Source: Raffaelea ambrosiae
Taxonomy: Eukaryota > Ascomycota > Sordariomycetes > Ophiostomatales > Ophiostomataceae
Assembly: GCA_002778195.1 (NCBI GenBank)
Contig: PCDI01000014.1
Span: 442,116-506,115 of the forward strand
Length of the DNA: 64,000 nucleotides
Direction: 5' to 3'
Each line of letters starts with the position of its first letter. The first letter of the stretch is position 1. The translations under genes were made by a program, and so were the position numbers. Under the pieces are notes generated by a model, which was not told the origin of the DNA, did no database searches, and saw only the letters and a program-made list of their open reading frames with translations. Below, piece after piece: positions 43,689 to 53,830 of the stretch.

Positions 43689-46137
43689 ATGGAGTCCACA
43701 ACCCCAATAGCCACCAACACCAGCACCACTCTCCCTGCGTCGACACCCGAGCGGCAGCAAGCCGCTGCTGCCGCTAAGCACAAGGCCTGCGACTCGTGCA
43801 AAAAGCGCAAAGTGCGCTGCTCCGGCGCGCATCCGTGCCAGCACTGTTCGCGCACCAAGCGCGCTTGCACATACAACGAAGACCACGGCAGAATCGGGGC
43901 CCTGGAGAGGTACTGTCGTCGTTTGCTCCACACCCTGTCTGGTGCCGCACGTGTGCTAACATCGCAGACGTCTGCGCAATGCAGAGAAGAAAAACCAGCT
44001 GCTGCAAGAGGCCTGGCGACGGCTCAAGCCGGGCTATGACCTGGACGCCGTTCTGCAGTCGATAGAAGCCATCCAGTCGGGACAGACACCCTTTCCCCCA
44101 CCAGAAGCCGTCATCCCGAGTACGCGCTCTGCTCCCAGTGGCTTTGCCAACAGCACCGACGCTACCAGCAGCCGCAGCAATCACTACGGCTACGGCGCCG
44201 TCCAGACAGCTGATCTTGACACGGCCAAGCCGGAGGACCTCCACTGGGACGAGACACAGGACCAGGGGACTATCACGGACGGGATCGGCTCCCTGTCGGC
44301 CAATGCGGCACCGTCGGGCTACATGGGCCCGCAGTCGGGCAACGCCCTACTCGGCTATCTGCAGTCCACAGCCCATTTCCTGCCCGACGACGAGCCTGCT
44401 ACCTCGTATTCTGCATCATCGGTCCAAGTGAACAAAAACGACAAGGACTACGAAGATGGCCTGGCCCCAGCGCGGGCCGCCTCGCGGGAGCAGGAGCAAC
44501 GCTGTCTTGACTGGTACTTCCGCTACTACCACACGGCCTACCCTCTGCTGCATGAAGGACAGTTCCGGGCAATGTGTATGGGTGAGTCCGTGGGACAGGC
44601 ATCATGGCTCATACGAAAAAGGCGTATTTTTCGAGTGCATGGGCCCTGCTTGACGTTACCAGCCTCTAACCTGCCATCGTTTTTGACTTTTTACAGGCGC
44701 CATCCCCAAGCCGAAAGACGGCTCGTGGCCCGTCCTCCGCAACATGGTCCTCGCTGTCGGCGCCATGGTCGGCCCCGAGAGCGCGCGCAACGACGACGCC
44801 TACTACTTCCAGGCAGCGCGAGCTGCCCTGTCGCTGGACGTCCTCCACAAAGGGTCGCTCACCTATGTCCAGGTTCTCGCCCTCATGTCCAACTACCTGC
44901 AGAAGCGGAACAAGCCCAATAGCGGCTTTGCCTACCTCGGCGTGGCCCTCCACATGGCCCTCGGCATTGGCCTGCATCGCGAGTTTGCCGACACGGCTGT
45001 TCGTCCCGCCGACATGGAGATTCGTCGTCGTTTGTGGTGGACGCTGTTTATTTTCGATGCCGGTGCCCGGTTGACCTTTGGCCGCCCGTGTATTCTGCTG
45101 GGAGGACAAACTGACCCCACCGGTCTCCCCGGTCTGCCGGCCGGCGTCAACCTGCGCTGGCCCTCCAACCTCGACGACGCTGATTTGGCCGTCGACGTGG
45201 ACAGTCTGCCCGATACCGACCGGTCTACCCATCCCACTGTAGCCTCCAGTCTCATCTGGCAGAGCCGACTGGCTCTCATCAGCAACGCTGCCAATGCCCA
45301 GCTTCTGCTCGACCACCACGACCGCCTACCCAACGAAGCCGCTATGATCGCCCTTGACGATCGTGTCCAGCAGTGGAAGGCCGACCTTCCGGCTTACGTC
45401 CAGCGATCCTGGGCTGCCTCACGCGATTTCAGCTGGTTCGAAATCCCGCGGATGGTCCTGCTGTGGCGTGCCCTGCATCTGCGGATCGTCGTCACCCGCC
45501 CATTTTTGTTGGACGTGGTCAAACGGCGGCAGCTCCTCGACCTGGCGAGTGCTACAGACGCAGTCCGGCGCTGTGTGGCTGCTTCTCAGGAATGTGCGCA
45601 GTCCATCTGCCGCTTCTATCAGGCGCAGGAAATCTATCCTGGTGGTCTGGTATGGTATGCCACGTACTGGCTAGTGACGGCTGTCTTTGTCGACGTGACC
45701 TGCCTGCTCTATGACCCGTACAACAGCTGTGCTCCCTCCTGGCGGCAACAGATTGAAGAGTCGCGGCAGGTACTTGCACGGATGGCCATGGTTGAGCCGA
45801 TTGCCGACAGAGCCGTCTACATTTTGGATAAGATCATGGGTACGAGTGTTGTTTTTTTTTTTTTTGTGTGTTTTTTGTGTGTTTTTTGTGTTGTTTCTTG
45901 TTTCTTGTTTTTTTTTTCGCCTCTCCCTTCTTGGGCCTTCTCGCCTGTGTTCTGCTTTTCATTGCACACTCACTAACCTACTGTTAATCAGATCTCGTCC
46001 CTCGAAGCCCCGACTCGAACTTCTTTGCCTCCAACGAGCCCGTTCGCATGGGCATCCCGGAAATTTGGAACGACCCGTGGGCCTTTGATGCTCAGCTTAC
46101 AGAATTTTTGTTGCAGCCCGCTGGTTCTGGTGGGTGA
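43689..46137 (+). CDS. Zn2Cys6 transcription factor, four exons
   Basis: Exons 43689-43909, 43968-44581, 44697-45839 and 45992-46137; introns 58, 115 and 152 nt, all phases close; 707 aa. The binuclear cluster has Cys34, 37, 44, 50, 53 and 60 (C-x2-C-x6-C-x5-C-x2-C-x6-C). A short dimerisation coil (LERRLRNAEKKNQLLQEAW) follows. A fungal_trans domain starts near residue 250 (LDWYFRYYHTAYPLLHEGQF) and includes HMALGIGLHREF and RRRLWWTLFIFDA. It is a nuclear DNA-binding regulator. Being on the same strand just downstream of the SDR and 2.3 kb from the polyol dehydrogenase, it may control them; this is inference. The third intron is very T-rich. Confidence 0.92.
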
Positions 46138-46800
46138 GCGGACAGGGTAGTATATTATTTGACAGCTTCTGTGGCATTTTTCCACATGTCAACATTTCAA
46201 TCGGTATACGAAGCTTGACCTGACTTGACTCTGTCGGGTTGCGTCACCTGCACGGAGTTCGAAGCGAACCCCGTTTGCTTCGACGACCTTGGTCCGTCCC
46301 CACCGGCCTATGCATGAGTCCCGCAGACTAAGTGGAGTCCAAGACATCTCCAGTTTGCAAATCACAAGTGGGTCGACCCAGAAGATTTGCGAGATCCATG
46401 GTGAACCTGGGGATTGCGGACATGGAACAGGTAAAGTCCGGGAAGTTGGCCTTCAGTCTCCCTCAAGAACAGATATATTGAGTTGCGAGACTTTCCGAAA
46501 CGTTTGACTGACTGGTCGGATACAACATCGGCTACACCACTCATACCAGACCTTCGTCCCTGGCGAACAAGAGCAACATCCTCCCCCAAGAGGGCGGTCC
46601 CTTTGTCGTCGGCGAACAGCCCACGCCGGAGTCTGGCCCCAATGCTCATTGAGGTCGTAGCTTGGAGCCCATGCGACTATTACCAGTATAGAACGGGCTT
46701 TCCTTCGATACCTCTGGGAAGTGTCTCAATGAACGTGAAGGCGAAATAGACGGAGATCTAAGTGAATATATCTTTTAATAACCTAACTAATGCATCTGTA
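46138..46800. other. Intergenic region
   Basis: No supported gene. Lies between the regulator and a minus-strand hypothetical gene; short frames only. Confidence 0.5.
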
Positions 46801-47313
46801 TTACTTCTTTCTTGTCTCTCTCTCTCTCTTTTTTCTTCTTCTACAGTCATCATCTAAAGGACCATATCTAGCCTCCTCCATAGTGCTATAGTCTCTATGC
46901 CTACGCCATATGTCCTCTTTAAATGGCAGACAGCCTTCGGCGTCGTCGCCGCAGCGGTGCGCTAGCGACCCGTTAATGATGTTGTGCATCCTCTGGAGGG
47001 CATTGTCGTCCTGCATCCGGTACTCGCCCGGCAAAAAGGCGCCAAACGGCAGCCGCCGCGTATTCCAGCAACGGTACATGGGGTTCGTGGGCAGGCGCGG
47101 CTTGCTGAACGCAGGCGACGGCAGGAAGGGCGTGTCCAGGAGATGGGAGGCGTTGACGTCCAGGATGCAAATGAGGTGCTGGGCGGGCAGGCTGAAGATG
47201 GCCAGCCGCCGTGTGGCTGCGACGGTCTCGTTTCCGCGTTCATGCATTGGGGGTAGGGAGGGGGAGGCTTGTTCGGCAGCCAGCGCAGTCACATACTGGC
47301 GGTAGGCATCCAT
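46801..47313 (-). CDS. Hypothetical protein (170 aa)
   Basis: Single ATG frame with acceptable context. Helical N-terminus, then a Pro/Asn/Arg-rich middle (TNPMYRCWNTRRLPFGAFLPG), a short Cys-containing segment (HRCGDDAEGCLPF) and a very basic C-terminal tail (RRRKKRERETRKK). No known domain, signal peptide or membrane segment. It lies only 57 bp downstream of the first copy of the three-member family on the same strand and could be read from the same transcript or be an independent gene. Function unknown. Confidence 0.45.
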   Translation of the reverse strand: MDAYRQYVTALAAEQASPSLPPMHERGNETVAATRRLAIFSLPAQHLICILDVNASHLLDTPFLPSPAFSKPRLPTNPMYRCWNTRRLPFGAFLPGEYRMQDDNALQRMHNIINGSLAHRCGDDAEGCLPFKEDIWRRHRDYSTMEEARYGPLDDDCRRRKKRERETRKK

Positions 47314-47370
47314 CGCCCATTGTCTGCTGTTCTCGGGACATGTTGACGGTCTGTGTGTTGTTGGCCCCCT

Positions 47371-48456
47371 TTAGCGACGAATCTTGGATGCCCACTGCCG
47401 CAGCCGGGACGTTTTGCTGTCTTGGGGGGTTTGTTTCTGCAGTCCAGCATTCGTCGTCGTTGCCGTCGCCGTCGTCGTCGTCGTTGTCTTGGTCGTTGTC
47501 TTCTTCTTCTTCTGCTTCGCTGCGCTGTCCTGGCGCGGCCACGGCCACCACCCAGTGAGCGGCCGGTCGTCGTAGATGGCGTTGATGCTGCGCTCCGGCC
47601 GGGGCGCATGGTACGAGTACGTGCGGCTGCCGTTCTTGTCGTAGACGTAGCAGCTGTAGATGTGGTCGCGCGTCAGGTCGGTCACGCGGAACCGCGACAG
47701 GGTCTGCCGCCCGTCGTGGGGGGCGTGCACGACCAGACACCCGACCCAGTGACGGGGCTGGCCGTCCCGGGGCTGGCCGTCCCGGCCCTCGCCGTCCCGG
47801 GCCTCGCGGTCGACGAGAAAGTAGCGCCGGGCCGGGACGGGCCGGCCGCGGTCGACGGTCTGGCTGTGGAGCCAGAGATGCGTAGGCCAGCGGCTGAAGC
47901 GCTCGTAGCTGCTCATGGCGGGCACGATGTTCTCGGCGCCCCAGTCGAAGCCGACGCGCATGAGGCGGGCCACGTCGGTGGTGAAGACGTACAGCGAGGC
48001 GGCCCAGGCGAGCGGGCCGCGGGGCCGGCCGCGGACGAGATTGGACACGAACTGGAACTGCACCTTGTAGTACGCGAGGCCGGTGCCGGGGTAGTAGGGC
48101 GTGCGGCGGAGGTCGAACGCGCGTTCCATGTCTGCGAGCGTGGGCAGGGACGCCGGACTGTCGTTTTGGGGCTTGTCGTTGTTGTTGCTGTCGACGGCCG
48201 TGCGGCTGCTTCCGCTGCTGGTGCTGTGCACGTCGAAGCTGATGCCCAGGCCTGCGAGTGCCTTGTCAAGCTCGTCGGTGTGCGTCTTCTGATCATCCTT
48301 GTCGATGCGGTGGTCGTCCTGCTGCGTCCAGATCAAGCCGCGTCGGTGTGTCCGATATGGATTGTTGCTGCTGAAGGGTGCCGCGTCGCTCAGCAGGGGC
48401 ACCTCCTCGGCTTCTATTTCCCCCTCGACGTAGGGGATCCTAACAAAGGGCTCCAT
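47371..48456 (-). CDS. Unrecognised family member, copy 1 (361 aa)
   Basis: Single exon from ATG 48456. It shares a C-terminal core of about 190 residues with the genes at 52153 and 53831. Core landmarks: LPTLADMERAFDL, a GPLAWAASLYVF segment, RVGFDWGAENIVPA, VPARRYFLVDRE, VGCLVVHAP, LTRDHIYSCYVYD, and SINAIYDDRPL before WWPWP. The N-terminus (about 100 residues) is acidic and polar and lacks the membrane anchor of the other two. The core is followed by a Lys/Thr-rich low-complexity tail. No family name comes to mind; the fold and function are unknown. The antisense strand has a 379-codon shadow frame. Confidence 0.68.
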   Translation of the reverse strand: MEPFVRIPYVEGEIEAEEVPLLSDAAPFSSNNPYRTHRRGLIWTQQDDHRIDKDDQKTHTDELDKALAGLGISFDVHSTSSGSSRTAVDSNNNDKPQNDSPASLPTLADMERAFDLRRTPYYPGTGLAYYKVQFQFVSNLVRGRPRGPLAWAASLYVFTTDVARLMRVGFDWGAENIVPAMSSYERFSRWPTHLWLHSQTVDRGRPVPARRYFLVDREARDGEGRDGQPRDGQPRHWVGCLVVHAPHDGRQTLSRFRVTDLTRDHIYSCYVYDKNGSRTYSYHAPRPERSINAIYDDRPLTGWWPWPRQDSAAKQKKKKTTTKTTTTTTATATTTNAGLQKQTPQDSKTSRLRQWASKIRR

Positions 48457-49781
48457 TGTGATGTGTTTGGTGGTGGCGTTCCTGTCTGTTGAGCAGGAAC
48501 AAAAATAGAAAAACGACTGCAAGTTGAAGATTTGATGGACAGAGAGAGACCGGGGGGGGTGCACAAGACAGGAGAAGAAAATAATTGTGTCTGTATTAAT
48601 AGGCGGAACGGGCCTTATAAGACACTAAGAGAGTGTAGCCAATCACGGACTATAGACGTATTAGTCGATGAGGTATAACATCACGTAACTAACTCCGTTT
48701 CGCGCGTATACGACGACATTCATACAGAAACGGTACGGAATGACCGAAGAATGACCGCATGGCTGGACTTCCAACAAAAACGGACGAAGAGGCAGACCAA
48801 TGGAAACAGAACGTCCACAGAGGGAGTAGACTAGCAAGACAGTGCTGCGGTATTTCGCCGCTGGCAGAGGACCTTGGCCTGGGCTTTGTGGTCTGAAGGC
48901 GTTGCCAGGCGAGTGTGGGCTGTCTACCAGATATCATACTGGTTTGTTTCCGCAGATGGATGGTCAAATTTAGTGCCCTTCTTTATGTCTGAGAAAATAC
49001 CAAGTGCATGCATGCTGGCTCGACTTGTCTTTGCACAGTCTTGGTCTGATCACGGAAGCCGATCTTCATTCTGACCTCTGTAGTCGATTTGTATGGTCTC
49101 GTCCACAAGTGGCGTAACAATATAAGGGAGCATTAGCGGTCTTTGTTGTGCCAATACAAATTGTTACTGGCCAGGAAAAACAGTGCTCGATTTTGGCTTG
49201 GTTTTTTTGTGGTTTTTTTTTTTTTTTTTTTTTTGCTTTTGCTTTCCGGACATCCGTTTCTTACAGACGATGGTCTGTCCTGGATTTCGTTTCTTCCTGG
49301 ACTCGCGTCTCCCAGCTGTCCATCCGAATTGATACCCAGTTGACGTCCACTTGCCCTATATTAGCCACCTGACGCCACCCAGTCCACGCAATGTCGTCCA
49401 GGGCAAGGACGACGAAAGGCCAACCCGGTAAGGCTGGATGGTAGAAGGACCCCGTACGGCTACGACAATCGACGGCACCAATCCAACCACAACCCAAGGG
49501 AGCGACGGCCGCTCGCCCACAGGTAAGGCAGCAGAATCGTGCCCGTTTCAACCAAAACGCAAATCCAAAATACACCCCCGTGGGAAACGGCCATCTTCCC
49601 TCGGTTCTTGGTTTCGATCAAGTGGTATGTAGTTTGTACGAACAGTTCGGCTTTCTATTACGCAGGTCATCTTTTTTCTCGCCCTCGTCACAGACGACAA
49701 GTCGTTTTCGTTTGCACCCGAGGCCGCGATCGCCATTTCAAACACAATGCAGTTCTTGCTGTCTATCTGGGAGAAACACCT
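48457..49781. other. Intergenic region
   Basis: Upstream region of copy 1 and 3' flank of the dehydratase. A long T run near 49207-49233 stands out. No supported gene. Confidence 0.5.
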
Positions 49782-51752
49782 TTACGTGGCCCGCCCCGGC
49801 CCCGCGGCCGTCAGAAACCCAAAATCGGCCCCCTCGTCCGCCTGGTTCACCTCCCGCATGTACAGCCCCCGGTACCCCCGCAGCGTCTCCCGCGCAATCC
49901 ACGGTTCTTGGGCGTCCGCCGGCTTCGCCGCCCGCTGGCGGTCGAGCGCCTGCCGCCGCGCCGCCATGCGCGCCGCGATCGCCGCGTCGCTCAGCTCGAC
50001 CCGCAGCGACCGCCCGGCCAGGTCGCACGCGACAATGTCGCCGTCCTGCACGATGCCGAGCACCGAGTCCGGGCGGGCGCCCTCGGGCGCCACGTGCAGC
50101 ACGATGGTGCCGCCGGCGGTGCCGCTCATGCGGCCGTCGGAGATGCGCAGCATGTCGGCGACGCCCTGGGCGGCCAGCTTGCGCGGGATGGGGATCAGGC
50201 CGGCCTCGGGCATGCCCGGGTGCCCGACGGGGCCGATGCCGCGCAGCACGAGCACGCTCGCGGCGGTCACGGGCAGGTCCGGGTCGTCGAGGCGCGCGGC
50301 CATGTCGGCGGCCGAGGCAAAGACGACGGCGGGCCCCCGGTGCTGCAGCAGGCGGCGGTCCTTGGCGGCGCTGGCCTTGAGGACGGCGCCGCGCGGGGCC
50401 AGGTTGCCGTACAGCACGGCCAGCGACGCGGCCGGATACAGCGGGTCGGCGAGCGGGCGGACGACGGTCTGGGGAAACGGGCGGAAGCGGGCGGCGTCCA
50501 GGGCCTCGCCGAGCGTCTGGCCCGTCACCGTGCGGGCGCCGAGGCGGAGCAGCGGGCGCAGCTCGGTCAGCAGGGCCAGCATGCCGCCGGCGGCGTGGAA
50601 GTCGCTCATGTAGCCCTGGCCGCTGGGCTTGAGGTCGAGCAGCAGGGGCGTGGCGCGGCCGACGGCGTCGAGGTCGGCGAGGGTCAGCAGGGGGTTGCCG
50701 GCACCCGGCGCCGCCGCCGCCGGGTGCCGGCGGGCAATGGCCAGCAGGTGGACGATGGCGTTGGTGGACCCGCCGATGGCCTGCAGGACGGTCAGGGCAT
50801 TGAGGAAGGAGTCGCGGGACAGGATGTCCTGGGGCCGGCGGGCGTGTGCGGGCGTGTCCGCGGCCTGCTGGGCGAGGGCGGCGGCCAGGGCGCCGGTCTG
50901 CTCGGCCACGCGGAGGCGCGACGCCGAGACGGCCGGCGCCGTGGCGCCGTGCAGCGGCATGGTGCCGAGGGCGACCAGCAGACAGGCCATGGTGCTGGCG
51001 GTGCCCATGACGCCGCAGGTGCCGGCGGTGGGCGCGAGCTCCTCGTTGAGCGCGGCGATGTCTTCCAGGTCCATCTCGCCGGCGCGGTACCGCGCCCAGT
51101 TGTTGCGGCAGTCGGTGCAGGCGCCGACGCGGGTGCCGCGGTGGCTGCCGGGCAGCATGGGCCCCGTGACGAGCTGGACGGCGGGCTTGCCGGCAGAGAG
51201 GGCGCCCATGAGCTGGGCGGGGGTGGTCTTGTCGCAGCCGCCGACGAGCACGACGGCGTCGACGGGCTGGGCGCGGATCATCTCCTCGGTGTCCATGGCG
51301 AGCAGGTTGCGCAGGAACATGCTGGTGGGCGCGGCAAAGGACTCGTGCAGGCTGATGGTGGGGAACACGACGGTCAGCGCGCCGGCGAGCTGGGCGCCGC
51401 GCTGGACGGCCTCGACGAGCTGGGCCGCGTTGGCGTGGCAGGCGTTGAAGCCGGAGCGCGTGTCGGCGATGCCTACAATGGGCCGGGCCAGGGCCGACTC
51501 GCCATAGCCGAGCGCCTTGATGAAGGCCTTGCGCAGGAACAGCGAGAAGTGGGCGTCGCCGTACGCCGTCAGGCCCTGGCGGAGGCCGGCCGTGGACGCC
51601 AGCGGACGGGCGAGGTCGTAGTCCGCGTAGGCGATGGAGGAGGAGGAAGGGGGAGGACGTTGTGCGTCTGGCGTGGGCTCATGCAATGGCTCGTGTGGTT
51701 GCTGTGACGTTGGCCCTGGTTGGGCTTCGTCGTGGTGGCCGCGGTCCGCCAT
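49782..51752 (-). CDS. IlvD/Edd-family dehydratase
   Basis: Single exon, 656 aa. These Fe-S enzymes dehydrate 2,3-dihydroxy acids or sugar acids. Cluster ligands are visible: Cys105 (FNACHA), Cys173 (GGCDKTTP) and Cys246 (GTCGVMGTA). The motifs CTDCRNN, GGSTNAIVH, GGMLAL and SDGRMSGTAGG are also present. The N-terminal 38 residues are Pro/Gln/Asp/His-rich and do not look like a mitochondrial targeting peptide. That argues against the mitochondrial branched-chain enzyme and for a cytosolic sugar-acid (arabinonate/xylonate-like) dehydratase. It is unusually GC-rich, and the opposite strand carries a 722-codon open frame that I treat as a shadow. It lies between copies 1 and 2 of the unknown family. 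Confidence 0.88.
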   Translation of the reverse strand: MADRGHHDEAQPGPTSQQPHEPLHEPTPDAQRPPPSSSSIAYADYDLARPLASTAGLRQGLTAYGDAHFSLFLRKAFIKALGYGESALARPIVGIADTRSGFNACHANAAQLVEAVQRGAQLAGALTVVFPTISLHESFAAPTSMFLRNLLAMDTEEMIRAQPVDAVVLVGGCDKTTPAQLMGALSAGKPAVQLVTGPMLPGSHRGTRVGACTDCRNNWARYRAGEMDLEDIAALNEELAPTAGTCGVMGTASTMACLLVALGTMPLHGATAPAVSASRLRVAEQTGALAAALAQQAADTPAHARRPQDILSRDSFLNALTVLQAIGGSTNAIVHLLAIARRHPAAAAPGAGNPLLTLADLDAVGRATPLLLDLKPSGQGYMSDFHAAGGMLALLTELRPLLRLGARTVTGQTLGEALDAARFRPFPQTVVRPLADPLYPAASLAVLYGNLAPRGAVLKASAAKDRRLLQHRGPAVVFASAADMAARLDDPDLPVTAASVLVLRGIGPVGHPGMPEAGLIPIPRKLAAQGVADMLRISDGRMSGTAGGTIVLHVAPEGARPDSVLGIVQDGDIVACDLAGRSLRVELSDAAIAARMAARRQALDRQRAAKPADAQEPWIARETLRGYRGLYMREVNQADEGADFGFLTAAGPGRAT

Positions 51753-52152
51753 GGTGTCTGCGGGTATGGAAGTTTGGAGGCGTGCAGCAGGGTTCCCGGG
51801 CCGCCCAACAAAGACACAAATGTAAGCAAAAGCGACTGGCCGACTTTGGAAACGTTATCTTTGTGGGGTAGAGGAGCCGATCACGCAAGAACATCGCGGC
51901 AGATCGACAGCGTCAGGTTGTCAACGGAAATACGCGACCTGTGATAGGTGCAGAGGACAATTGGAGAACCCATGCCAGACTGGAATAAAATCAATTGCTC
52001 TTTTGGGTTCTCTTTTCGAGTTTTCTATTTTCTATTGATGGATTTTTCCGTGCCTTTTCCCCGTCCTGTGCGTAATGATACCCAAAGTATGTTTCGACTG
52101 CCAAACGCAAACAGACGACGTCTGGACACAAAGGCAGCATCCCATGGATAGG
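51753..52152. other. Short intergenic region
   Basis: Promoter of the dehydratase and 3' flank of copy 2. No gene. Confidence 0.5.
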
Positions 52153-53322
52153 CTAGGCTGCATTCGAGCGTTCATTCACGTCGCCTGCATTTTCCCCATC
52201 TCCCACGTCCACGTCCGGCGTAGTGCCCTCTGGTGTCTGTGTCGCCGCGTCGTTCCTCTCCTTTGCCACCGGCCCTGTCGTCGGCTCGCGCCCCCCCTTG
52301 TGTCGCGTCTTGTCCTTGTTCCGCTTCTTCGGCCACGGCCAGAGTCCGCGCAGCGGCATGCCGTCGTAGATGACGTTGATGCTGGACGCCGGCGATGCCG
52401 CATCGTACTGGTACACGCGGTAGCCCTGGTGGCTATACGCCTTGAAGACACGCACGCGCCGGTGCGTCAGGTCTGCGACGCGAAAGTCGGCGAGAGCTCC
52501 GACCCGGTCGCTGCTGCTGCCCGTGTTGGTTGCAAACACGACGAGACACCCGTTCCAGCGCGGCGGCGTGTCGTCGCGGTCCACCATCAGGTACCGCCGC
52601 GCGGGGACGCCGATGCCGGGCCCCCCCTCCTCCTCCTCTTGCACCCACGGACAGCGCGGGACGAAGCTGCTGTGGGCGCGGACCACGTTGTCGGGGCCAA
52701 AGACGAAGCCCGTGCGCATCAGATGGGCCACGTTGCTGGTGAAGCCCCAGAACTTGGCCACCCAGACGGGCGGCAGCGGCCCGTCGGGCGTCTTGTGGAG
52801 CGTATTGTTGAGCGTTTTGTCGAGCCGTTTGTCGGACCGCTTGGGGTAGAACTGGACGTGCAGCTGATGGGGCCAGTCGCGCCGGAGGCGGTGGGGGAAG
52901 ACGTGGGCCGGGTGGGCGTCGAGGCGGTACCGCGCCTGCAGCTGGTGCATGCTGGGTATGGTATACCAGAGGTCGTCGTCGTCGTCGTTGTCGTCGTCCG
53001 CGTCTTCTGGCTCTTCCTCTTCGTCTTCATCCGAGTCCGTCACACTCGTGTCGTCGTCGTCCGGGCCTGACGTTGTGTCGTCTGGCGTTGCGACTGTTGA
53101 TGTTGTGACTTGTGTTGTGTTTTTTTTGTCGTCTGTCTTGGGCGCCGATCCCGCGTGTTCCACGGCGGCTGCCGGCCTCTTCCTGCTGAGGTACAGCCAG
53201 AGGCGGCTGTCCGCTCGCCCTTCGCTCATCGATCCGAGGACGTCTTCAAGCGCATCGCCGAGCAATTCAACGACGGCCAGAAGTCCAGCCATCAGAAGAG
53301 CCCATGCCAGAACCCAGTCCAT
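52153..53322 (-). CDS. Unrecognised family member, copy 2 (389 aa)
   Basis: Single exon from ATG 53322 (the open frame extends to 53346 without an ATG). It has an N-terminal hydrophobic anchor (about residues 4-21, WALLMAGLLAVVELL) and a very acidic Asp/Glu/Ser/Thr linker near residues 75-120. The shared core follows: IPSMHQLQARYRLDAHPAHV, VWVAKFWGFTSNVAHLMRT, GFVFGPDNVVRA, VPARRYLMVDRD, WNGCLVVFA, LTHRRVRVFKAY, YQYDAASPASSINVIYD and GLWPWP. A basic/Thr-rich tail follows. It is more like copy 3 than copy 1 and is head-to-head with copy 3. Type II membrane topology is inferred. Function unknown. Confidence 0.7.
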   Translation of the reverse strand: MDWVLAWALLMAGLLAVVELLGDALEDVLGSMSEGRADSRLWLYLSRKRPAAAVEHAGSAPKTDDKKNTTQVTTSTVATPDDTTSGPDDDDTSVTDSDEDEEEEPEDADDDNDDDDDLWYTIPSMHQLQARYRLDAHPAHVFPHRLRRDWPHQLHVQFYPKRSDKRLDKTLNNTLHKTPDGPLPPVWVAKFWGFTSNVAHLMRTGFVFGPDNVVRAHSSFVPRCPWVQEEEEGGPGIGVPARRYLMVDRDDTPPRWNGCLVVFATNTGSSSDRVGALADFRVADLTHRRVRVFKAYSHQGYRVYQYDAASPASSINVIYDGMPLRGLWPWPKKRNKDKTRHKGGREPTTGPVAKERNDAATQTPEGTTPDVDVGDGENAGDVNERSNAA

Positions 53323-53830
53323 TGTAGGATGGCAGTCGGGAGCCAAAGGGGGAAGCTGTCCCGATCAAGACAGAAAAGCTGAAAAGGAATCAATCAGTTG
53401 GAGTCTTGCTGTAGCTGTCGAGTCCCCAGAATGCTCGCAAAGTATTCTTCTTCTTCGGTTCTTCGCGTTTCGGCATGCAGTCCATTTCCGGAGAATGCTT
53501 CTCTCTGGCCATGGTGAGGGGAAGACACAACACCAAAGCCAATCTGAGAAGCTGGCACTCTTGTGGACGTAACAGGAAGTCACGACCTTGCTTCCAGCAG
53601 CGGGCAGTCCTGCTAATGTAGGACGGGTTACCCTAGTGATATGCCCCTGTTCAAACCCCCCTACTCGTTCCTTCTTCTTTTGTTTTGGTTGTTATTCGGG
53701 GGTGGGGGCTCCAATGATTCACTGGCTTTCCCTTCTATTCTCCCATTGCCTCGCCATTCATCTTTGGGTTTCCAGCTTCACTTCTTGCCTTCTTATCTTC
53801 TTCTAACTCTCAACGTCTCTTATCGAGAAA
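53323..53830. promoter_or_regulatory. Divergent region between family copies 2 and 3
   Basis: 508 bp between head-to-head paralogues, likely holding both promoters. T/C-rich toward copy 3. No specific site recognised. Confidence 0.4.

Noticed and set aside
47353..48492. 379-codon plus-strand frame opposite family copy 1
   Set aside because: Val/Ala/Gly/Arg-rich shadow. The minus strand carries the core conserved in two other genes.
49539..51707. 722-codon open frame on the plus strand opposite the dehydratase
   Set aside because: The sequence is Gly/Arg/Ala/Gln low complexity with no domain. The minus strand has all IlvD/Edd motifs. GC-rich third positions leave the antisense frame open.
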